Source: Prorocentrum cordatum (taxonomy: Eukaryota; Sar; Dinophyceae; Prorocentrales; Prorocentraceae). Taken from it: DNA of 64,000 bases. Location of the stretch: NCBI GenBank assembly GCA_963575745.1, contig CAUYUJ010021170.1, positions 790,801 through 854,800 on the forward strand. Direction: 5' to 3'. Position 1 is the first letter of the stretch. Each line of letters opens with the position of its first letter. Below are positions 54,851-64,000 of this stretch, piece after piece. A model generated the notes under the pieces. It saw only the letters and a program-made list of their open reading frames with translations, was not told the origin of the DNA and did no database searches. Both the position numbers and the translations under genes were made by a program.

Positions 54851-57330
54851 ACGCATGACTTTGCAGCATATGTTGTACAATCGCTTGATACAACCTAAGT
54901 TGTGCAATAGAAATAATTTCATCGATGCTGCGAGCGAACGCAAAGCGCGCCGCAGACGGGATTTTTTCCGTGCCACCTGTGGTGATATCTACGGCGACGG
55001 GCGGCAACAAGGCGGCGACAGGGCGGTGTCATGGCGGCGACGGCGGCCACATAGCCGCCAGACCGAAGAGACGGCCCAGACGACAGGGCGGCGACGAGGC
55101 GGCGACGGGGCGGCGACGGCGTCCACGTAGCCGCCAGAACGACGACACGGCCCAGTTCCTTAGAACAGAAGTAAGAAACCCTTGGTGCAAGCAATGTTTG
55201 GGCAACGTGAAATATGTTAGCCAGCGGGAACCCCAAACAACGAATTTTTGCTATCTACTCGGTGCAATCGAGGCGGTGCAAGCAACGTGGTGCAATTTAG
55301 CTGATGCAAGCCATGTGGTGCAACTTATACACTGCGGCAACCCCCCGGGGCATGTCCTCATCGCTTGGTCGCATGCTCCGATGCTGTAACCTGGTCAACA
55401 CGTGCTCTCCAGAAATCCGTTCCGTTGATCGGCGATGGTCCTGTGGGCCGGCGAGGGCCCCTGTATGGTCGGGAACTGTTGCTTACAGTGTCGCGGCGGC
55501 TGCTCCAGCGACACGCTATGCCCTGCGAGCTGAAATCGTGTCGCTCCTCTCCGCGTGGCGGGAGGCTGAGAAAGGCTCGAGACGACGACGCCTGGGACCA
55601 GGAAGTGAGATAGGGTGTCGCGCGTGAGCGTGGTGGGCCAGAACTGGCGGCACGACAGGCTGAGCCAAAGTTCCCGACCGTAAGGGCTGGAAGCGGCGAA
55701 GAACCTCTGCGTAGTTGTGTTCAACACCTTGGAGGTGGAGGTCTGGGGATCCCCGATCGACGATTCGGAGGCTTGGACGGCCGGCCAGAAGGCCGAAGCG
55801 GACCCGAGGCGGCGGACCTGTAGTTAGTGCACAGCGCACACGCGCGAAAAAAGCCTCTGCGTATTTGTGTTTGACACGTTGCAGGTCTGGGGATCCCCGA
55901 CCGACGACCCTTCTGTGGCAACTCATGGGGGCCTCCCATACCATCTTGTTGGCCCTTTCGAATCGGCGTGAATCGACGCCAGATGGACGCAAATCGACGC
56001 TAGCCGACGCCAACCGACGCTCAATCGCCGCAATATCATCCATTACAAGACGCTCATCGACGCTGCAGCACTCTAAAGAACACGGAATTACGAGGACATA
56101 CACGGCTCCAATCGCTTTGTGCGCCATCCTTCAAACCGCATCGATCTGTGAGGGTCCTGCGGCCCGGAACCGGGCGAAATCGAAGGTCGCGCGAAAGAAT
56201 GCGACGCCAGGACCTCGGGGGAGGCAGGGCCGGCCAGCCGGCCAGCGCGGAGCCCGGGCGGCGGACGTGTAGTGCACCGCCCGCACGCGGAGCACGGCGC
56301 GCAGCAGGCGCGCGGCCGCCTGGCAGCCGGGCCGTCCCACGCGCGCGCGCGCGGTGCATGCCCTCCCGCGGACAACGCAGAACAGGTCGCATTTCGGCAG
56401 GAGGCCTCCTGTGAGAAGGCCGGAGGGCTTCTCAGAAGGCACGGGCCTTCCTCCGGAAAAACGAACGAGCTGCCTCCGCGCGGAGTCCCTGGATCTGCGC
56501 GGGAGCCCCCTCCCCCAGCCAGAGGGCGTCCAGAGCCGATCCAAGGAGTCCTCGCGGACATCCGAACGTTTATGCGGTGCTTTCGTATTTCGAGGCCTCC
56601 AAGTGCTCTTAAGGAGGCCCCTGCCTGCTAAGAATAGAGTGAATTGAGACAACGATCGTTGTTTTTTTTTTTCGGGGGGGGGCCTCGTCGCAAGGGCTGG
56701 AGGCAGCTCGGGAAACTGGCGCATGTGGACCCACAGAGGGGTCCGTGAACCGGTTGCGAGCCGTCGCTGCCGCAACTCCCACAGGTGATGCCCGAGCGCT
56801 TTCGCTTTCACGGCCTCCTGGGAGCAGGGCCGAAGAGTAGCGGGGGAGGGAGCGGCCAGAGGCAGCGTGAAGGGCATCAGGGGATCTGTCGACCCCTGTC
56901 CCAGGATTGGTAGGGCTTTCGAATGAACTGCAAGGTTGGTGCTCCACCCTGGGATATACAGTGGGAAGGGGGGGCGCCATCAACGATAGGGGTGCGTCCG
57001 AGTAGCGCCCTGGGGGTGTATCCCAAGGGTTCCCTCTTTTCTTAGACGTCAGACATTTCGGGTGGAACTCACGGGTTTGGGCAGAAAAATCGCCTGCAAG
57101 GGCAGGGGCTGTTTCAGGGAGAAAACATCGAGCGGGAATCGGCGAAACATCGCCGCTAGATCGAGCCCGACCCCCTGCGTTCTTGGAAGGCCTCCACTCT
57201 CACAGGAAACCCCCTCTGCACTCCTGCCCCGGGACATGGACCGGCCTTTCATCCCGAGTCTTTTTTGTTGACGGTCCCGTGGCAGGACCCGCAGAGGCCG
57301 AACGCATCAGAACAAAAACGTTCGTCGCGA
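54851..57330. other. no gene; several repeats
   Basis: GGCGACGGCGGCC-type words lie at 54990-55140. GTCGCG family copy 4 is at 55480-55690. A duplicated block containing CTCTGCGTA-TTGTGTT and GGTCTGGGGATCCCCGA lies at 55705-55775 and 55848-55910. An ATCGACGC/CCGACGC 12-bp array is at 55965-56060. The dispersed repeat shared with 497-575 is at 56137-56215. 56660-57330 holds nothing recognised. Confidence 0.6.
55480..55690 (+). repeat. GTCGCG dispersed repeat, copy 4
   Basis: GTCGCGGCGGCTGC, GCGACACGCTATGCCCTGCGAG, CGTGTCGCTCCTCTCCGCG, GGTGTCGCGCGTGAGCGTGG and CACGACAGGCTGAGCCAAAG follow in the same order as at 30330-30520. Confidence 0.7.
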
Positions 57331-57350
57331 GGAGGAGGAGGAGGAGGAGC
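57331..57350. repeat. short (GGA)n tract
   Basis: About 6 GGA units, 500 bp beyond the last D codon. No ACGTNCG-type element end lies at its edge in the required orientation, so it is not assigned to an element. Confidence 0.8.
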
Positions 57351-57425
57351 AGCAATGAGCAATGAGCAATGCGCGGGGAGTCCAAATGAGTTACTCGATC
57401 TCATACCATAAAACTGGCCGCGAAG

Positions 57426-57773
57426 TCAGCGCAACCCGACTTCTTGGGGGAGCGGGTTAACCTTGAAAAGAGACAGGGGGAACCCCCTCTGGCAGGGCCA
57501 GCACAGCCCCTGAAGCGATGGCGAACCCCAGGCGCCGCGCAGGCGCACGGAGGGGGCCGTCTTGGGGACCGACGCACTGGGTCCACCGTGAGAATATTGC
57601 TTACCCTTTCCTCCTCTGCGTGGAGCCCGTTTAGCCGCCACTACTAAGGGGATCGGGGGAAGATCGGGATTCGAATATGCGTCGAAACCCGTGGCCTCAA
57701 AAGGGTCTGGGATGGCCCCTCGGGCCACTAAAGCTGCTAATCGTTCGCTACCTGCAAAAGCCCCTCTACTCAA
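57426..57773 (-). other. unassigned open frame downstream of LINE copy D
   Basis: A 115-residue frame with a less biased composition (GAIPDPFEATGFDAYSNPDL, PPIPLVVAAKRAPRR). It lies just 3' of the copy D coding region and could be 3' element sequence or chance. No family is recognised and there is no start or splice support. Confidence 0.15.
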
Positions 57774-57850
57774 TAAACGTCTCTCATGGGGGCCGTCGCA
57801 CTCACGCTCACGCGAACGACTCCTGTCGTTCCTTTTTCTCTTTTTTGTCT

Positions 57851-58347
57851 TCAGCTCTCATGATCCTGATCCTTGTCCTTGCCACCGCCCTTCTCGAAGA
57901 TCGCCAGGGGCCTCGCCGCCTCGCGCTCGAGGGGGCCACTTGGGGCAGGCCCCACCAGCTGCGTCGCCTTGGCCTTGTCCGAGTTCAGAAACTGAATCAA
58001 ACGCGACCGCGCCTCCCTCCCTGGCTCGTCGTATGAGAAGGCGAACGTGAGCCTGCCCTTCTTCTCCTCCGCCGCCACCGCGGCCCCGTCCTGGTTCTTC
58101 TTCGGCTTGAACTTCTTGTAACGGAAGTGCAGCACGTGCTTGGCAACATCCGTCGGCAGCTTCTGGGCCAGGTGCTTCTGGAAGTACTCGTAGAAGACAT
58201 TATTCTCGCTCTCTTTGTAGGTCTCGCTGCCGCCCAGGAAGGTGTCCATCTGGTTCGCCAAACTCATGGCGAGCGCCCCCCAGACCTGCGCGCGCGGCGG
58301 TCTTCTTGCCCTGAAATCGATGTTTTCGCCGGCCTGCTGGCGCCCCT

Positions 58348-58383
<36 letters not shown>

Positions 58384-58855
58384 CCTCGTCGTACTTGAAC
58401 CCCGCGTCGATCATGATCTGCGTAAAAGAGGCCGCGGTCTCGGTAGTCCCCCATGTCTGGTAGATTGCCCCCGCGAGGTTGGCCAGCTCGCGCGCGTCGT
58501 TGAGGCGCAGCTTTGTTGCAATCTTCAACGGCGCAGCCTGCAGGTCGCCCTTCTCCTTCTTCTTGCTGTCCTTGGCGGCCTGTTTGGCTGGTGGCGCCGA
58601 GCCGTGGGCCCCATCTGCTCCACGTTTCACTGCCGCCGAAGGCCCCTGCGTCCAGCTCGCCGCCACCACCTGGGACATTGCCTCGGGCGGCGCTCGGAGC
58701 GTCCGCGAGGCGGCGGCGCTTCCGAGGGAGAACTGGGCCAGGGAGATGGCTGCGTAGATGTCGGCATAGGGGGTCCAAGTCAGAGGCCTCGAACTCGCAT
58801 AGGGGGCGCTGCAGGGTCGACGGGAGTGATGGAGGTCGCAGCGCCCTACCCCCAC
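57851..58855 (-). pseudogene. C-terminal domain of LINE copy D with an in-frame (AT)n insertion
   Basis: From about residue 30 the frame reads PYADIYAAISLAQFSLG, then a Lys-rich linker, then a helical domain: LRLNDARELANLAGAIYQTW, AQVWGALAMSLANQ, KLPTDVAKHVLHFRYKKF and GRLTFAFSYD. This order matches the tail of dinoflagellate retroelement proteins as I know them. Its function is unknown. In the middle a (TA)n run (58350-58383) is translated as Ile-Tyr repeats between KYDEV and KGRQQAG without breaking the frame. It is out of frame with the finger block upstream (frameshift near 58780). Confidence 0.65.
58350..58383. repeat. (TA)n microsatellite inside the copy D coding frame
   Basis: About 17 TA units between otherwise protein-like segments of the C-terminal domain. 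Confidence 0.95.
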
Positions 58856-59156
58856 CGAAACGACAATGTCTCCGTTGCACGGCTAGTACTAGATGCCGAG
58901 CTGCGCAAGCCCTGCCCCAGAAGACTTCCCGACAGCATATACATGCATTGCATGGTGTGAGGACATGGCACAACGATCGATAATCATGTTGAGAACGCAC
59001 GTGTGCTATGAGACCCTGTTTCGTAGTAGAACGTTCACCACATTCAGCGACAAGGCAGACGAACTTGGGAGCATCGGGGTCCAAGAGTTCCTCATACGGA
59101 TCCTCTGGAGCCTTTTTCCGTGTACTCCGGGGGCACGAACCGCGAACCGAACGCAC
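58780..59156 (-). pseudogene. C2H2-type zinc-finger segment of LINE copy D
   Basis: FVCLVAECGERSTTKQGLIA followed by HVRSQH gives C-x4-C and a closing H-x4-H. About 20 residues later CNACICCREVFWGRA and ARHL give a second Cys/His cluster. Fingers of this kind follow the RT in this group of elements and probably bind nucleic acid during target-primed synthesis. The segment is in the same frame as the RT but separated from it by stops. Confidence 0.7.
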
Positions 59157-59489
59157 ATGATCGAATAGCCGTGAAAACGATATTCTCGAACTCGCACTGA
59201 ACCTCAGGGCCCCGCAGGGGGCCAGGGCGGGCGGCGAGACATCCTAGAAGATCACCGTGGTCTGGGAGGAGCTCCGGGGCCCTTCGGAGATCATCAACGA
59301 CGCGTCTGGCCCACGCGGAGAGGCCGTTGAAGCGAGCGCGCCGTCGGCCATGGGGGCCATGCCTTTCTCGAAGGCCACGGAGCCGAAGAGAGCGGAGAGC
59401 AACTGGGGGTGGCAGGACGGGTGGCGGGGCCAAACTTTGCACCAATTTAGACGACGAATCCCGAGCTCGATGTGCGTCTCACAGATGCG
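59157..59489 (-). pseudogene. linker between RT and fingers of LINE copy D, interrupted
   Basis: After the TGA at 59490-59492 the RT frame continues as ELGIRRLNWCKVW and LLSALFGSVAFEKG, as expected after the thumb. The NGLSAWARRVVDDLRRAPEL block then appears in a different frame (59445-59270), and the frame returns before the fingers. At least one nonsense change and two frameshifts are present. Confidence 0.6.
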
Positions 59490-61604
59490 TCATTGCCTGA
59501 AGACTCCTTTTGTCGTCAACGTGCGGGTCGCTCCAGACTCTGTCTGCCAGCTGGCCCTTCCACGCATGGCCGCGCGGGCGAAGTGCGCCACCGTGGCATC
59601 TAAACTGTCACTCTGATGCTTGGTGATCAAGAAGGCCTCCAGGCCACACAAGGCTGACTTCTGAACCAAAGACATGAAAATCAAGCGCGTGAACTTCCAC
59701 GACAGCCGCAAAGACCAGAAGCCGCCCATCGAATAGAAAGCGGCGCGAGCTGCCTGGTGACGGCGTGCAATCTCCTGGCCGGGCGCCTGGGACATCGCGA
59801 TGTGGGGCCCAAGATACCTGACTTCCCCCTTGATTTCCCCCGACAGGAGCGCCCGACCAGGCCCGCGGAGCCACATCTTGCAAGCCAGGGCCCCCTCCCC
59901 CTCGATCCAGACGGCCAACTCCTGTTTCTCCCGATTTTGTTTGCACCCGTAGTCCTGGAGGATGGAGTCGAGACAGTCATCTGAATACTTGAGCTTGGCC
60001 AGGAAACTCCCCATGGAGCCTCCATGCACAATGGGAGTGTAGCGGAAAAGATCGTCAGCATACTTGCACAAGCGAAGGTCGACCTCCTGGCCGTCCCATT
60101 CTGCGCGGGGGAGCCTGAGGGGCGGATCGGCCTCGCGCAGAGCGTCCGTCCACATCAACACAGGGTGGCAGAAGGTGGTGGAGAAAGCGGTCACCAGGAA
60201 CTGATCCCCCATGACTCCTCCCACTCCTGTCTTTACTGCTAGGTCCCCTTCACCACTAGGAAGTAGAACGACAGCATCACGATACCTATTCTTACAAAGC
60301 GCAACATGTTCAGGCTGTACAATAGTAGATCTGGCATGGCCCATGGCCTCCCAGCTAGAGCACCCGAGCGCATTACTCATATCCTTCAGACTGGCTCCAA
60401 AGCTCCACCCGGCCCGTCGAAGTCTCCAGCCCACCACCTGCGAGGCCATGATGGCTCCTTCCCGACGACGACGACGCTGGAACCCGCAACCTTCAGGAGG
60501 CAACTCATTGGGCAACAACTCCGCGAAGAAGGATTCCCCCACAACTGGAAGCACGTGGACTATAGGCCCAAGCTGGGCCGACTTGCACAAGGCACACCCC
60601 CGACTTATATTCCAGTCGGGGGTCAGGTCGGTGATCCTGATGTTCATCATCCCGCCCAGGAGGGTCTCCAGAAACTGCGCGGGCTCTTCGGGGGCTCGTG
60701 GGGCTCCAAGACCAGGGCGCTGGCGTTCCATACCTCGTTCAGGGTGAAGGAGTTGCCACCAAAGTTCGAGTGGGGCCGATCCTTCGGGAACAGCACGGCG
60801 TTTCGGGGACCGACGAACGTATCTGCGAAGGCGTTGAATATCATTGTCTCCTAGCTGCTGGGGGCGGCCCTCATTGCGGGCCATGTCATAAATCCGATTC
60901 ACGTCCAAATCACCTCGAGCGGCGCGCCAGGCGCCTAAGTCGATCGGGCGGGCCTGCGCCCCGCCGTCGCCGCCTGGGGGGGGGGGCCAGACGGCGAGCC
61001 ACTCCTCATGCGTGATGGGAGCTCCGCCGGAACGCCGCCCGCCCCGTCTTCTCGCCGAAAAACGACAGCGGGCAGCACGGCGGGCCCAGCCCATGGCCTC
61101 GCAGAGGTTCCTCTGGGCCCAAGCGTCGCATGAGGCCTGGACGTAGGACTCCCTCACAGCACATACATGCATTCGTCGAAGGAGTGTGAGGCGCTGGGAG
61201 AGATCGCGGAGGTCGTACTCCAGCTGCTCCAGCTCGGCGTCGCCCACGGTCGCGCGCGAGGCGCGCATGTCGATCCTCTTCTGGAGCAGGTCTCTCCTCA
61301 GCTTCGCCCAGTGCGCACATTCGTCGGGGAGGTCCGTCGGCTTCGCGAAGTACTCGGAGCCAACCTCGACCATGCAGCGCCCCAGCAGCTCAAAGGTGTG
61401 ATCGGGGGCGTCCTGGTCGTTGGCCGTGATGCGCTCCTCGGCGTGGTCATCCAACCACTGAGCGACACCATTCACGAAGTCCACACGCTGGTCGCCGTTC
61501 TTGACCGCCGCCATGAGCGCTGTCATATCCCACTTTGCCGTGGCTGGTTGGTCCTGGCAATCACGTCGTCCCCGTGGGTGAGAAACTTCAAGATATGCTG
61601 GCAC
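59490..61604 (-). pseudogene. reverse transcriptase of LINE copy D (704-codon open frame)
   Basis: The N-terminal 300 residues are the linker between endonuclease and RT. GCGFQRRRRREGAIMA (373-386) is RT block 2. Motif A is FGASLKDMSNALG (402-414, catalytic Asp 408), motif B TGVGGVMGDQFL (459-470), motif C CKYADDLFRY (513-522, Asp 517 and 518), motif D REKQELAVW and motif E RYLGPHI (596-602). The palm is complete with all catalytic Asp present. The frame is closed by a TGA where similarity continues downstream. It probably encoded the copying enzyme of its element; the copy lacks a joined endonuclease and tail and is classed as a pseudogene despite its length. Confidence 0.85.
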
Positions 61605-61640
61605 GTGGCCTCGTGGTGGTCGGCCTCTCTGGGCCTGTAG

Positions 61641-62269
61641 CTAGGCGCCCACTCTGTGCAACGTGTGGCACTTGACTACGTGGGGCGCCCAGCCCTGTGG
61701 GAGAAAAACGAAATCGATGATACTGCTCGGGCCCTCGGGCCCATTGCCGAAGAAGGTCGCCTCGTACCTGTTCATCGCGTTGGCCGCCAAAAGATGCTGC
61801 TGCGCGAGTAGATCCCCCACCGCCTCGCCCGCCCCCAGTCGGCGCCGTTCTCTACCACTAGCATTCGTCTCATAGTCCGTCCAATCGCCGTCGATCTTGC
61901 GGCAGCCTAGTCCGCCATTGACGTCGGCGTAGAACAGTGGGAGGCAGCGCGCCGGTAACTGTGATAAACAAGTGCGCCACCATTGGATCATCTTGGCGAC
62001 CGTCTTAGTGCAACGTGGGCCTGCCCCGCGACAGCGCGGCTGGGGAAGAAAGTAGAGCGCGCCCGCGCACACGTCCACGACGCCTTGGCGTATCCTCGCC
62101 GCCAAGCAGCGTCCGCCCACGTCTTGTGGGCTGGGGTATACACGACGAACATGATGTTCACGAAAACCACGTCCAAGAAGACTGGATACACCAGCACTAG
62201 CGTTGGCCCATGGGTTCGAGAGATTCGAATCAGCGGGGTCCGAGTTTCCGAATTCAGTATGCAGCCCAT
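61641..62269 (-). pseudogene. endonuclease (EEP) middle and C-terminal part of LINE copy D
   Basis: LDVVFVNIMFVVYTPAHKTW (61988-62269 frame) is the central strand. A frameshift leads to CLPLFYADVNGGLG (equivalent of GDFN, about 61930) and EATFFGNGPEGPSSIIDFVF (the S-x-IDF motif, about 61720). The final His motif is seen as ADHHEA in yet another frame near 61625. The domain start is missing on this strand and appears inverted at 62310. Confidence 0.65.
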
Positions 62270-62309
62270 GGCGCCTCTTCGACAGTGCGGTCGTCGCTCT
62301 CGGACGGGG

Positions 62310-62515
62310 TGGTGACCACCGACGTGACGAAGCTACGGGTGCTGGGCTGGAACCCAATGTGGGCGACTGGCGTTCGCCTTGCGGAGATCGCCAGCTGCGC
62401 GCGAAATATGGACTTCACGCTCCTGGCTGGCACCCAGAACGTCTGCCGTGAAGCATCCCATGTTCTCCAGCGGCGGGTCGGTGGGCGAATAGCCCAAGAG
62501 GCGGCAGCACAGCCA
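62310..62515 (+). pseudogene. inverted N-terminal endonuclease fragment of LINE copy D
   Basis: The plus strand reads KLRVLGWNPMWATGVRLAEI followed by ASCARNMDFTLLAGTQ, the pattern of an EEP N-terminus (WN...LQET/LLAGT). The rest of the domain is on the minus strand just beside it. The open frame then runs into the (GGA)n tract. The arrangement fits the 5' inversion produced by twin priming; chance similarity of this short fragment is possible. Confidence 0.5.
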
Positions 62516-62584
62516 GGAGGAGGAGGAGGAGGAGGGGGATGGCGAGGGGAGGAGGACGAGGAGGAGGAGGAGAAGGAGGAGGAG
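62515..62584. repeat. (GGA)n tract at the 3' end of LINE copy E
   Basis: GGA units with G-rich and GAAGGA interruptions, ending GGAG|CGCACGT. In element orientation copy E ends ACGTGCG against it. Confidence 0.88.
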
Positions 62585-64000
62585 CGCACGTACCTTGGGG
62601 AGGTCTGCGCTGCGATTACAATGAGAAAGCGGCACGGGCCGCGGCGCGCACCTGATCGACCTGCGCGGCCGAGGCGGCGGACATGGGCTGCAGAACGCTC
62701 CGCAGCAAGTGGTAAATGTGGAAGCAGATGGACACCAACTCGTGGGCCCGCTGTCTGCCACCCTCCAAGCCGCCATAATCGACTCACCCCCCATCCCGAG
62801 ACGAGCCCAGGAAACGGGGGAAAGGAATGACGTGGCTTGGGGAGGGGGGGGGGGGGGGGGGGGCGCAGCCCACGTGTGGGCGCATGATGAAATGAGCGGT
62901 TCCGTCCGAGCCTTGGCATCCGAGTCGACACATGCTCTGAGGTAGCATTTTCCCCCTCCCGCTAGGGATCCTGGCCCCCGAAGAAGGTTTTCATTTGGGG
63001 CCGGGACCTGGAGGGCGTGGATCGGGCGAGGGCGGGGCGGAGAAGACTCCAACGACGACCGACCTCGAGGAGCGGGGGGGGAGGGAGTAGAGGAAACCAC
63101 TTGGACATGCGCCGCGGAATAGGCAGGGGCCTGCCCTCAGGGATGCATAGCAATGGGGGGCCCGAGAATTATTGCTCTTGGAGCCGCGGAGGTCTATGGC
63201 GCGAGAGGGCCAGCTCCGCTTCTGCAGTCGGATCGGCATGCATTTTTATGAGGATGGAGCGAGCGAGGGGGGGGGCCGAGTGGGGGAACCAGGGTCAGAG
63301 GACGGATGGGGGAGAGAAACAGGTAGAGAATCGCTGTACTATGCTCTCCTGGGTCCTCCAGCACGGAGCGCGCCACTTTCCTGCCGGGACACGCCGTGGG
63401 GATCCCTCGGCCGAGGCTGAGTTGGAGGCGCTGCAATGCACCCCGCCAGCCCCTGCACGTGCGTCCTACAGCCCGCCAGACGCACGAGAGGAGAAGGTTC
63501 TGCATGGGCTCAGGGGCGCAGGGCCCACGGAGCGAGTGCAGCTCCTTGAATCCGAAGGACGAGGGTGGCAATCTACGCAGCCGATGCAAAGCATGCGCCT
63601 CTTTCTGAAGGATGGGCAGGGGGGGAGAGAGAATGGGGGGACGATAAAGGCGGAGGCATGCATCAGTAGGGGCGCGCGTGCCTGCTACCATTCGGCAGCG
63701 GGCCCACCACTTCTGCCCGCCAGGGGCGCCCTGGTCCTGCGCCGTCGCTCCTGGGCCAAGTTGAACCCCGAGGTAACGACTGAAACTGCAGATCTCAAGC
63801 TCAGTCCATTCAGGGGCCAGGGCCGACGCGGCAGCTCGAGGCGCGGTTACCTCTGCTTCAGAAGGAGTTGCCCAGGTTGGGGCGATGCAAAATTTCTTGG
63901 GCTGGTGATCCAGGCAGGCAAGACCAGAAGCAGCTTGAAATGAGGGGTGGAGGAGAGGCAGGAGGGAACAATCATCATCAGCAAAGGCACCAGCACAGAG
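62585..64000 (-). mobile_element. LINE copy E, 3' part, continuing beyond the window
   Basis: Belongs to the A/B/C superfamily. Its 3' end (ACGTGCG) abuts a (GGA)n tract, its last codons read VSICFHIYHLL...RAAARAAFSL then stop (about 62625-62740), and its RT enters from the window edge. A long G run (62842-62864) and unaligned sequence lie in the middle (62830-63190), so the copy is probably rearranged there. The 5' part and any duplication lie outside the window. Confidence 0.72.
63194..64000 (-). pseudogene. reverse transcriptase segment of LINE copy E, open from the window edge
   Basis: Reading in from 64000 the frame is open for 268 codons: GAFADDDCSLL (motif C, at about 63965), EICSFSRYLGVQLGPG (parallel to YLGVEMGP of copy C), QKWWARCR (parallel to EKWWTR), then LSPPLPILQKEAHALHRLRR, LPPSSF (parallel to LFPIPAM...ALHKLLRLPPNS). 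Similarity fades before the stop at 63194. Compared with copy C about 15 residues are missing between WWARCR and LSPPLP. Confidence 0.72.

Larger units (their letters stand above)
57851..62515 (-). mobile_element. LINE copy D (second clade), with probable 5' inversion
   Basis: In minus orientation the middle and end of an EEP endonuclease (about 62269-61641), a long RT frame (61604-59490), a C2H2 finger region (about 59120-58930) and a C-terminal domain (58855-57851) lie in element order. The start of an EEP domain is on the opposite strand at about 62310-62515. It differs from A/B/C/E in motif A (KDMSNAL), motif C (YADD) and its finger tail, so it is a separate clade. The 3' end is not defined. 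Breaks between blocks make it dead. Confidence 0.75.

Noticed and set aside
54051-55010. 319-residue minus-strand frame with GEDAIP repeats
   Set aside because: It is produced by an 18-bp minisatellite whose period is a multiple of three and then runs through an (AT)n tract. No non-repeat coding support.
57640-57700. ATTCGAATCCC word resembling a tRNA T-loop, minus strand
   Set aside because: No cloverleaf can be drawn from the flanking sequence; it lies inside an open frame next to LINE copy D.

Overview
The window looks like nuclear DNA of a dinoflagellate. The main evidence is a 21-base relic of the dinoflagellate trans-spliced leader (SL; one mismatch to the canonical leader as I recall it) at 37452-37472 on the minus strand. 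The reverse-transcriptase elements also have dinoflagellate-type architecture, and the background is GC-rich, dense in simple repeats and almost gene-free. The species cannot be named from this. I found no convincing host protein-coding gene, rRNA, tRNA or CRISPR array. Most long open frames are by-products of GC-rich or trinucleotide-repeat DNA.

Retroelement layer. Six non-LTR (LINE) retrotransposon copies or fragments are present, all with their main coding parts on the minus strand. F (about 2345-4919) is a decayed endonuclease fragment. A (5035-6916) is a 5'-truncated RT copy. C (about 17118-19138) is a 5'-truncated copy with an uninterrupted 515-codon frame. B (32180-37472) is full length, with ORF1, endonuclease and RT, plus the SL relic at its 5' end and a 17-bp target-site duplication. 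D (57851 to about 62300, with a probable inverted 5' piece to 62515) belongs to a different clade and has a C2H2 finger tail. E (62585 past the window end) is a copy entering from outside.

Copies A, B, C and E form one superfamily. Each ends with ACGTTCG or a close variant directly against, or a few bases from, a (CTC)n/(GGA)n microsatellite. A, B and C also have such a tract at the other end. This points to integration targeted at GGA microsatellites. B shows that an element mRNA was trans-spliced before it was copied back into the genome.

Non-autonomous and satellite layer. Between the LINEs lie short dispersed families with terminal inverted repeats. A 170-bp family is at 12504-12675 and 25728-25896, the second copy flanked by a perfect GTAAG duplication. 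A 120-bp family is at 12275-12395 and 22429-22548, and a foldback family at about 22557 and 26046. Other dispersed repeats have two to four copies. Large tandem arrays are an 81-bp satellite (49745-53555, roughly 46 units), an 18-bp minisatellite (53640-54700), a 60-bp array (48685-49425), a degenerate TTGCGCCAT array (13540-16700) and a CTTGGGGCC-rich block whose strand bias flips near 39.8 kb (37640-41230). Long microsatellites (CAT, GTC, GAC, GGA, AT, AG) fill much of the rest.
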